Positions 43,767-51,884 of a DNA stretch of 64,000 bases are shown here, in pieces. The stretch is from Candidatus Chryseopegocella kryptomonas (GTDB lineage Bacteria; Bacteroidota; Ignavibacteria; Kryptoniales; Kryptoniaceae). Each line of letters begins with the position of its first letter. The stretch's first letter is position 1. The stretch is from assembly GCF_001536065.1 (NCBI RefSeq), contig NZ_CZVW01000001.1, positions 62,001 to 126,000 of the forward strand, in the 5' to 3' direction. Below the pieces are notes generated by a model. It was not told the DNA's origin, searched no databases, and saw only the letters and a list, made by a program, of their open reading frames with translations. The position numbers were made by a program, and so were the translations under genes.

Positions 43767-44176
43767 TGGCTCACATACTTGTGGTTGAAGATGATAAATT
43801 AACAGCCCAATTATTTGAGATAATTTTGAAAAGGAAAGGAGGTTTTGATGTAACTGTAACAGATGATGGTGAAAAAATCATTGAACTTTTAAACTCTGGA
43901 AAAGTTGATCTCATAATTATGGATGTTTCTCTTTCTGGAACATTTGTGAATGGTGTTCAAGTTGATGGATTAAAACTTTCAAAGATGATAAAAGAAAACG
44001 AGGCGACTTCAAAAATTCCGATCATACTTGCAACCGCACACGCAATGCGTGGGGACGCTGAAAGATTTCTCTCCGAAAGCAAAGCGGACGATTACATCTC
44101 AAAACCAATCACAGATCACGACTCTTTTATTCAAAAAATCAAAGGATATCTGAATGAACCAAGAGACAAAGGGTAA
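43766..44176 (+). CDS. single-domain response regulator (CheY-like)
   Basis: A 136-residue stand-alone receiver domain. Acidic pocket residues Asp9-Asp10 are in VVEDDK, the phospho-Asp is Asp53 in LIIMDVSLSG, the switch Ala/Thr region is ILATAHAMRGD, and the Lys is in DYISKPI. It lacks an output domain, so it likely serves as a phosphate shuttle between the flanking kinases and the REC-DHp protein. Its loop after the phosphorylated Asp (GTFVNGVQVDGLKL) is longer than usual. It overlaps the upstream kinase stop by one base and the next gene by 23 bp. Confidence 0.9.
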   Translation: MAHILVVEDDKLTAQLFEIILKRKGGFDVTVTDDGEKIIELLNSGKVDLIIMDVSLSGTFVNGVQVDGLKLSKMIKENEATSKIPIILATAHAMRGDAERFLSESKADDYISKPITDHDSFIQKIKGYLNEPRDKG

Positions 44177-44825
44177 AGTTTTAATTGTTGAAGATGATAT
44201 AAATTATGCTGAGATACTAAAACGAGTGATAGCGAAAAATGGATATGAAGTAAGTATCGCTTACGATGGAAATGATGGATACGACAAATCAATTGAATGG
44301 AAACCAGATGTTATGATAGTTGACTGGATGATGCCGGGGATGAACGGTGTTGAACTTGTTAAGAAGATTAAAGAACATCCAGAGATGAAATTTTGCTATG
44401 TCATAATGTTAACAGCAAGGGTTGAAACCGAAGATAAAATTACTGGTCTTGAAGCCGGAGCAGATGATTTTATAACTAAGCCAGTTGATTTCGGAGAACT
44501 TATGGCACGGATAAAGGTGGGCTTTAGAATGAAAAATCTTCAATCTGAAATTGCCGAACTTCAACACGAAGTTGCACTCCTTGAAATGGCAAGAACCCTC
44601 GGACACGAGATCAACAATCCATTGAATATAATTTACCTCGCTCTTGAACTTATAAATCGCTCGCTAAAAGAAAACGACATTGAAAAAGTAAAAGAAAACT
44701 TAAATCGCATTTATCAAGCATCAGACAGGATAAAACAAATAGTCCACAAACTCATCTCGCTTAAAAAACCCGCCTTTAAAAATTATGTCAATGGCAAACC
44801 AATGCTTGACCTTGATAAGGAATGA
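44154..44825 (+). CDS. receiver domain fused to a DHp (HisKA-type) helix pair without ATPase domain
   Basis: A 223-residue protein. Residues 8-125 are a canonical receiver (Asp14-Asp15 in VEDD, phospho-Asp57 in MIVDWMMPGMNG, Thr87, Lys109 in FITKPVD). A coiled-coil linker (126-145) leads to ARTLGHEINNPLNIIYLALE at 147-166, a histidine-kinase H-box with His151 in HEIN context, and a second helix to about 205. The ATP-binding domain is absent; the protein ends 18 residues after the DHp helices with a normal stop. It cannot autophosphorylate as a kinase. It could act as a phosphotransfer protein (Spo0B-like), as a phosphatase, or as a substrate for another kinase's ATPase domain. Confidence 0.85.
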   Translation: MNQETKGKVLIVEDDINYAEILKRVIAKNGYEVSIAYDGNDGYDKSIEWKPDVMIVDWMMPGMNGVELVKKIKEHPEMKFCYVIMLTARVETEDKITGLEAGADDFITKPVDFGELMARIKVGFRMKNLQSEIAELQHEVALLEMARTLGHEINNPLNIIYLALELINRSLKENDIEKVKENLNRIYQASDRIKQIVHKLISLKKPAFKNYVNGKPMLDLDKE

Positions 44826-44922
44826 ATCCCTCTTTCAAAATTTCTATCTCACCTTTGTAATTTTTACAAACCATTGAAAATAATCCAGAATTTGTTTGAA
44901 TAATTTGCAAAATTTTGAGGTA

Positions 44923-44950
44923 TTGATAATTTATCTTTGTCTGGCATAAT
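44923..44950 (+). promoter_or_regulatory. sigma70-type promoter candidate upstream of the second kinase unit
   Basis: TTGATA (44923-44928), a 16-bp spacer and CATAAT (44945-44950), five of six matches in each box. A start near 44957 would serve the small receiver-like gene and the second kinase. Confidence 0.55.
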
Positions 44951-44997
44951 TATTGAAATTTATTTTTTGTGAATTTCAAACAATAAGAGCGCTTGAA

Positions 44998-45387
44998 ATG
45001 GCGTCTGTAGTGTGCAAAATAATGGTTTATACAAGTGATATGAAATTTGCCGAGAGAATAAGCAAAATTTTCAGAGGCGATGGTTATATGTTGAAAGTTT
45101 TTGAATTGTTTTCGGAAGTTGTTGAGACATTGCAAAGGGAACTTTACGATGTTTTGATAGTTGAAACTGAATTTATGAGTGAGATGAGCGATTTGCTTAA
45201 AATTGCGGATAACATTTTGCTTGGCATTCCGATAATAGTTGCAAGTGGGGAGAATGGTTTCAGGGTTGAAAATGGAAATTATTCAAAATTTTATTTCATA
45301 AATAAATTTGCCAGCGAAGAGGAGTGGAAAAATGTCATCTGGCTTGCGATAAGTGAAAATTATGTAATAACAAACGGAGGGAATTAA
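44998..45387 (+). CDS. degenerate receiver-like protein
   Basis: A 129-residue protein with the size and strand/helix rhythm of a response-regulator receiver: MVYTSDMKFAERISKIFRGD, then ELYDVLIVETEFMSEMSDLL. At the position of the phospho-acceptor (end of strand 3, usually LIVD), the residue is Glu (LIVETE), and the first acidic pair is missing. It is probably a pseudo-receiver fixed in an active-like state or a protein-interaction module. It lies three bases before the second kinase gene, so co-expression is expected. Start choice is uncertain: ATG at 44998 or 45022; both lack a clear ribosome-binding site. The family call rests on pattern only. Confidence 0.6.
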   Translation: MASVVCKIMVYTSDMKFAERISKIFRGDGYMLKVFELFSEVVETLQRELYDVLIVETEFMSEMSDLLKIADNILLGIPIIVASGENGFRVENGNYSKFYFINKFASEEEWKNVIWLAISENYVITNGGN

Positions 45388-45389
45388 CA

Positions 45390-46664
45390 ATGATTTCAAT
45401 CTTGATACAAAACATAATTTTTGCTGTGCTTGTTGCAGGGCTTGGCATTGTGTTAAAAATTTTAAACGGCAAAATAAAAAGTTTGTGGAAAATTTTTATC
45501 GGCGTTGTCTTCCTTTGGCTTTCATCAATTTATATCATTGCATACGGATTTAATTTGCTATCAGGTCTTACGATGATTTTTGGTGTAATTGTAAGTTTAT
45601 CGGGTTTAATTTCACTTTCAAGCGAAGTTAAATTATTGGGCGATGGTGAAAGTGTTAACTCAATTGAGTCGGCGTTAAATTCAATTTTGAAAAAGACAGA
45701 AGCAGAAGGAGGTGCAATTTTCTACATTGATCAAGATAAAAACTCTGAATGTATTCTTAAATCTGGCAAAGTTGAAGATGGATGCGTAATGTTAATTCAG
45801 CCAATTTATTCTGATGAAAATTTGACAGGTTATTTGATGCTCTTTGGAAATAAGCCATTTGTTGGTTTAAAAAGCGATGTAATTGATGGCGAAATTAACT
45901 TGATAAAACTTTACATTGAAAATCGCAGGTTAAATGACAAAATTAAATCCATACAAAAATACATTCATCTCATTACGCACGAATTGAGAAAACCTTTAAC
46001 CAGTATAATTGGATTTTCGGAAATTTTAAGAGATGAGTTTAAAAATCTTTCAGAGAAGGATGTTGTTGAATTTATCTCAAACATAAAACAATCTGGCGAT
46101 GTAATGCTTACGACTTTGAGGTATTTAAGTGAGATAACAGAGATTGAACTCGGTGAATATAAGTTGAAATATGAAAAGTTTAATCCTGTTGATGAGGTTA
46201 AAAAAGTGGTTGGTTATTTTTCGGGTGAGATTGAAAAGAAAAATTTAAATGTTGAGTTTGATGTTGAAAATAATTTTGAGATTGAAGCGGATAGAAAAAA
46301 GTTCAATGAAATACTTTATCAACTTGTTTCAAATGCTGTTAAGTTTTCTCGTGATAACACCACGATTAAAATTGTTTTGCACAGGAGCGGAAATTATGTT
46401 GAGTTGAGGGTTAAAGATGAAGGAACAGGGATAAGGAGTGAGGATTTTGATAAAATTTTTAAGCCATTCCCAAAAATAAAAACTCATTTAAGTGGCTCTG
46501 GACTTGGGCTTGTGCTCGTAAAACTTCTCGTTGAGTTACACGGTGGGGAGGTTGATTTTGAAAGTGAATTTGGAAAGGGAAGTGAGTTTAGGGTTTTACT
46601 TCCATTGAAGTGTGATTCAAGGGCGAGTGAATTGGTAAAGGAAAAAGTTCTTGAGTTTAATTAA
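45390..46664 (+). CDS. membrane sensor histidine kinase
   Basis: A 424-residue kinase. Two or three N-terminal membrane helices (about 4-24, 32-53, 57-76) are followed by a GAF-like input region (about 90-180). The H-box is LITHELRKPLTSIIGFSEIL (His near 196). The ATPase motifs are QLVSNAVKFS (N box), DEGTGI (G1) and SGSGLGLVLV (G2). It has no receiver domain, so it must pass phosphate to a separate protein, most simply the neighbouring receivers. GGAGGG precedes the ATG. The gene is followed by a terminator, closing the signalling island. The stimulus is unknown. Confidence 0.9.
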   Translation: MISILIQNIIFAVLVAGLGIVLKILNGKIKSLWKIFIGVVFLWLSSIYIIAYGFNLLSGLTMIFGVIVSLSGLISLSSEVKLLGDGESVNSIESALNSILKKTEAEGGAIFYIDQDKNSECILKSGKVEDGCVMLIQPIYSDENLTGYLMLFGNKPFVGLKSDVIDGEINLIKLYIENRRLNDKIKSIQKYIHLITHELRKPLTSIIGFSEILRDEFKNLSEKDVVEFISNIKQSGDVMLTTLRYLSEITEIELGEYKLKYEKFNPVDEVKKVVGYFSGEIEKKNLNVEFDVENNFEIEADRKKFNEILYQLVSNAVKFSRDNTTIKIVLHRSGNYVELRVKDEGTGIRSEDFDKIFKPFPKIKTHLSGSGLGLVLVKLLVELHGGEVDFESEFGKGSEFRVLLPLKCDSRASELVKEKVLEFN

Positions 46665-46688
46665 TTTCTCATGGCTTCCTCCACAGAT

Positions 46689-46724
46689 AAAAGCATGGGT
46701 CAAGCCCCGCCCATGCTTTTTTAT
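46689..46724. terminator. rho-independent terminator between convergent units
   Basis: An 11-bp stem AAAAGCATGGG (46689-46699) / CCCATGCTTTT (46710-46720) with a 10-base loop and a following TTTTAT-type T-tract. It separates the kinase from the convergent methyltransferase-family gene and may work in both directions. Confidence 0.85.
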
Positions 46725-47590
46725 TTAAATTTTTCATCAATGATTCTTCGCATAACTTCTATATGTTCAGGAGTTGTTCCGCAGCAACCACCGATAATGT
46801 TAATCCCAATGTCAATTAACTTTTCAACATAAGGAGAAATTTTATCAGGTGTGTCTGGGTAGATAAGCGATTTGTTAATTTTCTGCGGTGTTCCAGCACT
46901 TGGCTGAATTAAAATTGGGAAATCACCAGCGAGCGATTTTAAAGATTTCGCTATTTCAACCATCTCTGCAAATCCATTACCACAGTTTGCACCAATTACA
47001 TCCGCCCCGAGGTTCATCATTTCCTTAACTGCATTTTTAAAATCAACGCCAGCGTAAGTGTAAATTTGACCATTTTCAATTTTAAAACTCATTGAAACAG
47101 CAACAGGAAGATTCGCTTCATTTCTTGCAATTTCAAATGCAATTTTCATTTCTTCTACAATTGTCATTGTTTCAATAAGTATAATGTCAACCCCACCATC
47201 TTTTAATCCACGAATTTGCTCGCCGAAATATTCAGCAATTTTTTTAAATTCTTTATCTTCTGGTTTTAGCCCAGTTGGACCAACGCTACCGAATAAAAGT
47301 TTATCTTTTGTTTTAACTTCATTTGCTATTTTTGCCGAAAGTTTGTTGAGTTCATAAATGTTAATTTCCCCAAGGTTTTTAATTGCTTTTTTCAATCTCG
47401 GATAGTTTGCCCCGAATGAATTTGTTGTGATGATGTCTGAACCTGCTTTGATATAATTTGTGTGAAGTTGCTTTACGATTTCAGGTTGTGTTAAGTTTAA
47501 AATTTCTGGGATTTTTTGATTTGTTTGTTTAATTAGTTCCGTTCCGATTGCACCGTCACAAAGGAGAGGTTTTATTGTCTTGAAGAGCAT
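46721..47590 (-). CDS. homocysteine S-methyltransferase family protein
   Basis: A 289-residue TIM barrel. LLCDGAIGTELI near the N-terminus, GADIITTNSF-like strand (SDIITTNSFGAN, residues 51-62) and the zinc cysteines Cys203 (GANCGNG) and Cys269-Cys270 (GGCCGTTPEH) match the Hcy-binding domain of MetH and betaine-homocysteine methyltransferase. It corresponds to the first module of cobalamin-dependent methionine synthase as a stand-alone protein, without the folate, B12 or activation modules. It may use S-methylmethionine or another methyl donor, or may work with separate corrinoid subunits. It is the last gene of the long minus-strand operon and overlaps glycerate kinase by 19 bp. Confidence 0.85.
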   Translation of the reverse strand: MLFKTIKPLLCDGAIGTELIKQTNQKIPEILNLTQPEIVKQLHTNYIKAGSDIITTNSFGANYPRLKKAIKNLGEINIYELNKLSAKIANEVKTKDKLLFGSVGPTGLKPEDKEFKKIAEYFGEQIRGLKDGGVDIILIETMTIVEEMKIAFEIARNEANLPVAVSMSFKIENGQIYTYAGVDFKNAVKEMMNLGADVIGANCGNGFAEMVEIAKSLKSLAGDFPILIQPSAGTPQKINKSLIYPDTPDKISPYVEKLIDIGINIIGGCCGTTPEHIEVMRRIIDEKFK

Positions 47591-48717
47591 ATTTTGTGAA
47601 TTAAATTTGCTATTTGAATTGATGCGTTAAATAAAACTTTTTGCGCATTTTTCATCGCAAATGATTCTTTCATTGCAAGGTCTGTCATGCTGAAAATTGC
47701 GGACAAGCCAAGTGTATTTGCAAGCTCAAGCCAATCACCTTCAATTTTTCCAGCGATTGCAATTGTCGGGATGTTTTGTTTTTTAGCTCTTTCAATAATT
47801 CCTTTCAATGCCTTTCCATATTTTACTTGCGAATCAATTTTTCCTTCGCCAGTTATGATTAAATTTGAGTTTTTTATTTTTTCGTCAAAAGAGACGATGT
47901 TAAGAAATAAATCAATTCCTCTTTCAATTTTCGCATTGCAAAAGGCAACGAGTCCACCCGCAAGTCCGCCAGCTGCACCAGCGCCAGGAAGATTTTCTAT
48001 ATCAATTCCATATTTTTCTTTGACAGCATCGGCAAGTTTTTTCAGTGCTTTGTCAAGGAGTGGAAGTTCCTTTTTCTTTGCCCCTTTTTGAGGTGCGTAT
48101 GTAAAAGATGCCCCTTCTGGACCACAAAGCAAGTTTAAGACATCAACCGCAACCTTGAATTTAACTTTTTTAATTTCATCGTAAATTTCGTCGTCTTTTA
48201 TTTTATTAAGTTTCAAAAGATTTATCCCACCCTGTTTCAGCACTTTTCCAGATTTGTCAAGAAATTTATATCCCAAAGCCATTGCCATTCCCATCCCACC
48301 ATCGTTAGTTGCGCTTCCACCAACGCCGATTATTATTTCTTTTGCGCCATTTTGAATCGCTTCTTTTATCAATTCACCTACACCATAAGTCGTTGTAATT
48401 TTAGGATCTCTTTTTGACTTTGGAACGAGTGTTAATCCACTTGCAGACGCCATTTCAATTATCGCTGTCTGGTCTTTTAACAGAAACTTTGCTTTAACTT
48501 TTTGCCCAGGCAAAGGTCCAGAAACAGTTGTTTCAATTATTTCTCCACCTGTTGAATAGTGAATTGAGGAGACAAATCCCTCACCGCCGTCTGAAATTGG
48601 AATTTTAACAATTTCAAATTCAGGTGAAACTCTTTCAAATGCTTTAGCGATTGTTTCAACTGCTTCAATTGATGTAAGCGAGCCCTTGAAAGAGTCAGGT
48701 GCAATCACAATTTTCAT
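47572..48717 (-). CDS. glycerate 2-kinase (GlxK/GarK family)
   Basis: A 381-residue protein with the family signatures IVIAPDSFKGSLTSIEAV at the N-terminus, ISDGGEGFVSSI, IIGVGGSATNDGGMGMAMAL, GAGAAGGLAGGLVAF and LIITGEGKIDSQ. It phosphorylates D-glycerate, most often at the 2-position, linking glycerate from sugar-acid or glyoxylate routes to glycolysis. It lies between pdxA and the homocysteine-methyltransferase gene with short overlaps on both sides (4 and 19 nt). The functional tie to these neighbours is unclear. Confidence 0.93.
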   Translation of the reverse strand: MKIVIAPDSFKGSLTSIEAVETIAKAFERVSPEFEIVKIPISDGGEGFVSSIHYSTGGEIIETTVSGPLPGQKVKAKFLLKDQTAIIEMASASGLTLVPKSKRDPKITTTYGVGELIKEAIQNGAKEIIIGVGGSATNDGGMGMAMALGYKFLDKSGKVLKQGGINLLKLNKIKDDEIYDEIKKVKFKVAVDVLNLLCGPEGASFTYAPQKGAKKKELPLLDKALKKLADAVKEKYGIDIENLPGAGAAGGLAGGLVAFCNAKIERGIDLFLNIVSFDEKIKNSNLIITGEGKIDSQVKYGKALKGIIERAKKQNIPTIAIAGKIEGDWLELANTLGLSAIFSMTDLAMKESFAMKNAQKVLFNASIQIANLIHKICSSRQ

Positions 48718-49715
48718 TCATTAAAATTTGCTCTGTTTTTGTAAATTTTTGCGGATAAAATTATCGCTTGCACCATGCTTTTCTCATTTGCAATTAATCT
48801 CCCCGCTATGTCATACGCCGTGCCGTGATCAGGCGAAGTTCTGACGATGTTAAGCCCCGCTGAAAAATTAACAGTATTGTAAAAGTCAATTAATTTCACA
48901 GGAATTAGCCCTTGATCGTGATACATTGAGAGAATAGCATCATAATTTTTAAATTTTTTCTCCCCAAAGAAACCATCCGCTGAAAAAGGTCCGTCAATTT
49001 TAAAATTTTTGGCTGAAAATTTTTCAATGACAGGTTTAATTATTTTTTTCTCTTCATCGCCGATTAAACCATCTTCCCCAGCGTGTGGATTTAGACCCAA
49101 AACCGCAATTGATGGCGAATTTATCAAAAAATCTTTTTTCAATGTCTCAATTAAAATTTCAATTTTTTCAGCAAGTAATTCATGGGTTATGGTTTTGCTC
49201 ACTTTTGATAGCGGAATATGTATCGTCGCAAGAGCAAGTTTTATTTTATTGTTGATAAACATCATAAGGTATCGTTTTGAATTTGATAGATGCGCTATCA
49301 TTTCGGTTTGACCTGGAAAATTGAAGCCAGCAAGATTTAATGATTTTTTTGACACAGGTGAAGTGCAAACAGCAGACGCTTTCCCATTGAGACACATTTC
49401 AACTGCGATTTCAATTGATTCACCCGCTATTTGACCCGAAATTTTGCTTGGTTGTCCGAGCGTGATCTTTACATTTTTGAATTCCCTCATCGGGTAAATG
49501 TTTGCCAAGTTCTTGCCTCGTTCAAAATCATCCTCATTTTCCATAACATGCAATTTTATCCCAAGAAATGGTGAATAGATATTGACAAGTTTAAACGGAG
49601 CAATTATGAAAGGATCACATACCGAGAGAACTGATTTCTTAACAACAGCTTTAAGTGCGACCTCCGGACCAATTCCGTTTATGTCGCCAATCGTTACCGC
49701 AATTTTAGGGCTCAT
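48714..49715 (-). CDS. pdxA: 4-hydroxythreonine-4-phosphate dehydrogenase
   Basis: About 333 residues. The N-terminus KIAVTIGDINGIGPEVALKA, the SPVSKKSLNLAGFNFPGQTE block, the metal site GLNPHAGEDGLIGDEE, and the closing SMYHDQGLIPVK and NIVRTSPDHGTAYDIAG segments are diagnostic for PdxA. It oxidises 4-phosphohydroxy-L-threonine in DXP-dependent pyridoxal phosphate synthesis; PdxJ is not in the window. The ATG at 49715 is used because a TTG nine bases upstream lies deeper in the preceding gene. It overlaps the GWxTD gene by 11 bp and glycerate kinase by 4 nt. Confidence 0.95.
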   Translation of the reverse strand: MSPKIAVTIGDINGIGPEVALKAVVKKSVLSVCDPFIIAPFKLVNIYSPFLGIKLHVMENEDDFERGKNLANIYPMREFKNVKITLGQPSKISGQIAGESIEIAVEMCLNGKASAVCTSPVSKKSLNLAGFNFPGQTEMIAHLSNSKRYLMMFINNKIKLALATIHIPLSKVSKTITHELLAEKIEILIETLKKDFLINSPSIAVLGLNPHAGEDGLIGDEEKKIIKPVIEKFSAKNFKIDGPFSADGFFGEKKFKNYDAILSMYHDQGLIPVKLIDFYNTVNFSAGLNIVRTSPDHGTAYDIAGRLIANEKSMVQAIILSAKIYKNRANFNE

Positions 49716-51066
49716 AAGTTTCAACAGATGTTAATTTGAAACTTCCGTATTGATCAACGAAAACAAATTTCCTTCTAATTGGCTCATAATACCAGATTTC
49801 CTCGGTTGGTTTTCCGGGAATATATTTTCTCTCAATTTTTGTCGGTTGTCCGTAGATTATATAAACTTTTCCTCTATCTGTTCTCGCTCCGTCTCTTTCA
49901 CGCATCGTCGCAAAATTTAAAATAGCGTAATCAACTCTGCGATAGTATTCAGCCATAAGCTCATTGTAAATTGTGTTTGGTGTTGGGTCTTTTTTAGCCC
50001 AGAATTCTTTGAATTTAATCAATCTAGCTTGTGGGCTTCCGAATCTTAACTTTGCCATCTCATCCGGAGTTGCAATGTATTCAAGTATGTCAATTGCATA
50101 ATCAAGATTTTGAAGCGAAAACGGCATATCAATCCATTCAACTGTAAATTTCTTTGAAAATGTTTTTGAAATTTCCTTTCCAAGCGTGTCAATAAACTTT
50201 ACAGATAAAGAAATCTCATACTCTCCAAGGTCAAGTGAATCACCTTTTACAGGGATGAAAAGAGAATAATAATTCTGCGGTTTAGATGGAACGAGAAGAT
50301 ATGTGAAGATTGTATCACCGGGATTTTCTCTGAAAAGAAATTGTCTGTTATTTTTTATTTTCTCGGGATCAATTTTTTCTTTGATTAATTCCTTCTTTCT
50401 GCCGAACTCGGGAAAATAAATAAGTGTGTATTCAACTTCGTCTGGTTTATCGGTAAATTGAATGTAGGCGGTAAATCCTTTACCGAAGTTAACACGATTT
50501 CCAATGTTCGTTGGAATTAAAATAATGGTGTCCCCATTTTCAATTTTTTCCTGAATTATTGTTAAGTCTGATGTTTCAAACGAATTTGGTTTCATTTGTT
50601 TAAGCGTGATATTTCTCTCCCTTTTCAAAATTTGATTTGATTGCTCATCTTCAATTATTAGAGTCAAACGATAATTTCCGGGTTTTAGGTCAAAACGAAA
50701 ATTTCCCTGTGTGTAAATGTCCTTTGAATTTGTCTCTTCATAATTATCCGTGCCTCTATAGCCACGAAAAACTTTCCTTGCAATTGAGTTTCCGTTTCTA
50801 TCAAAAATTTCTGCGCTTACCGTGAAGTTTGCGATATATGTTGGTGTGTTAAGCGGATTTTTAACAAATGTGAGAAGATCATTCGCAATTCTGAAATTAA
50901 TGTCAACTCTGCTTTTTGATGTGTCCTCGCTTATCAAGTTGATAACTTCGTAAAAGAAAAGTTTTCCAAGTTCTCTCTCGGTTGTTGAAAAGAATGGGCG
51001 AAAGAATGGAAGTTGAGCGTTGAGAACGGAAGTTGAGAACAAAATTACGAAAAACAATTTTCTCAC
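49705..51066 (-). CDS. GWxTD-domain secreted protein
   Basis: A 453-residue protein with a signal peptide (1-18). Beta-sandwich repeats in the middle (FRFDLKPGNYRLTLIIEDEQ) are followed by a C-terminal GWxTD domain. In that domain FWAKKDPTPNTIYNELMAEY, the AILNFATMRERDGARTDRGK stretch, VYIIYGQPTKIERK and EIWYYEPIRRKFVF are clearly seen. The domain is almost confined to the FCB group and has no established function; it is often secreted or surface-associated. The start is GTG with GGAGGA upstream. It is in the envelope operon after the PEGA protein. Confidence 0.88.
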   Translation of the reverse strand: MRKLFFVILFSTSVLNAQLPFFRPFFSTTERELGKLFFYEVINLISEDTSKSRVDINFRIANDLLTFVKNPLNTPTYIANFTVSAEIFDRNGNSIARKVFRGYRGTDNYEETNSKDIYTQGNFRFDLKPGNYRLTLIIEDEQSNQILKRERNITLKQMKPNSFETSDLTIIQEKIENGDTIILIPTNIGNRVNFGKGFTAYIQFTDKPDEVEYTLIYFPEFGRKKELIKEKIDPEKIKNNRQFLFRENPGDTIFTYLLVPSKPQNYYSLFIPVKGDSLDLGEYEISLSVKFIDTLGKEISKTFSKKFTVEWIDMPFSLQNLDYAIDILEYIATPDEMAKLRFGSPQARLIKFKEFWAKKDPTPNTIYNELMAEYYRRVDYAILNFATMRERDGARTDRGKVYIIYGQPTKIERKYIPGKPTEEIWYYEPIRRKFVFVDQYGSFKLTSVETYEP

Positions 51067-51143
51067 TTTATCCTCCGTAGTTTTTTCTTATGCTTAATTT
51101 AATCATATTGACGGGTAAAATCAATAAGTGGTTTAAAGCAAAT

Positions 51144-51884
51144 TCACTCACGCATTAAAGTATAAATTGCAATGATAGCGGTTAATTCAAAAATTACAAG
51201 TGTAATCCCAGCGATTTTATCGTATTGTTTCATTTTGTTAAGTTTTTCTGGATCACCGGTTGAAACATATTCATTGTAAAGTGCATCCGCCTTACTTTTG
51301 AAGTATATTGATAGAATTCCGTTTGCTAAACTTATCCCCGCTATTGGCAAAGCAACATTTAAACGACTTCTTCGCTCAGTTCTTAACTCTGCCTCTGCTT
51401 CTTTTTTCGGAACAAGATTTATCTCAAATTTTGTCGTTTTCCCATCAATCAAAATTTCTGCTTCATCATAACCTTGCTTCTTTATCCTTAATCTTTTTCC
51501 AAAAATTTCTCTCAATTTAAAAACAGATGGAGTTAGCCCTATGACCGAATCCCCAAGCAAAATTTCAGCAGAAAATGGAATTGAGTTAATTTTTATAAAT
51601 TTTTCAAATGTGATAAACAGATTTAAAGTATCGCCTGCTTTTACTTCAACTTTTTGAACCACATCTTGCTCAAGCCAGTCGGCGATTTGCGGATTTTTTA
51701 ATTTTAGTGCGTAAGTCCCAGGTTTAATTTTGAAGTTTGAAATTGGAGTCAGACCAACATATTGAGAATCAATGAAGACGCTTGCGCCGTGAATTTCAGA
51801 ATCTATGTTCAAAATGCCGTAACTTTCCTGTGAAAGTGAAATTGATGTGAAAAGAAAAAATATAAGTGCCAAAATTAATCTCAT
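51144..51884 (-). CDS. PEGA-domain periplasmic/membrane protein
   Basis: A 246-residue protein with a signal peptide (1-18). It has a PEGA beta-sandwich (GASVFIDSQYVGLTPISNFK and IKPGTYALKL, about 33-65) and a second PEGA-like repeat (SAEILLGDSVIGLTPSVFKL, about 105-125). Two hydrophobic segments follow near the C-terminus (about 173-190 and 223-242). PEGA domains bind carbohydrate or act as surface-protein stalks. The ATG overlaps the PQQ-propeller gene's stop by 4 nt in the order propeller-PEGA. Function is not known beyond envelope location. Confidence 0.82.
   Translation of the reverse strand: MRLILALIFFLFTSISLSQESYGILNIDSEIHGASVFIDSQYVGLTPISNFKIKPGTYALKLKNPQIADWLEQDVVQKVEVKAGDTLNLFITFEKFIKINSIPFSAEILLGDSVIGLTPSVFKLREIFGKRLRIKKQGYDEAEILIDGKTTKFEINLVPKKEAEAELRTERRSRLNVALPIAGISLANGILSIYFKSKADALYNEYVSTGDPEKLNKMKQYDKIAGITLVIFELTAIIAIYTLMRE

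Noticed and set aside
44930-44941. Bacteroidia-type -7 motif TAnnTTTG (TATCTTTG).
   Set aside because: No TTTG -33 element lies at the proper distance, and the window's other promoters look sigma70-like.
44943-44959. Possible sigma54 (-24/-12) promoter TGGCATAATTATTGAA.
   Set aside because: The -12 element has GA where GC is required, and a better sigma70 pair (TTGATA/CATAAT) covers the same bases.
45390-46664. Reading the REC-DHp protein and the second kinase as one broken hybrid kinase.
   Set aside because: The second kinase has its own membrane region, H-box and ATPase domain, and a promoter and another gene lie between them.
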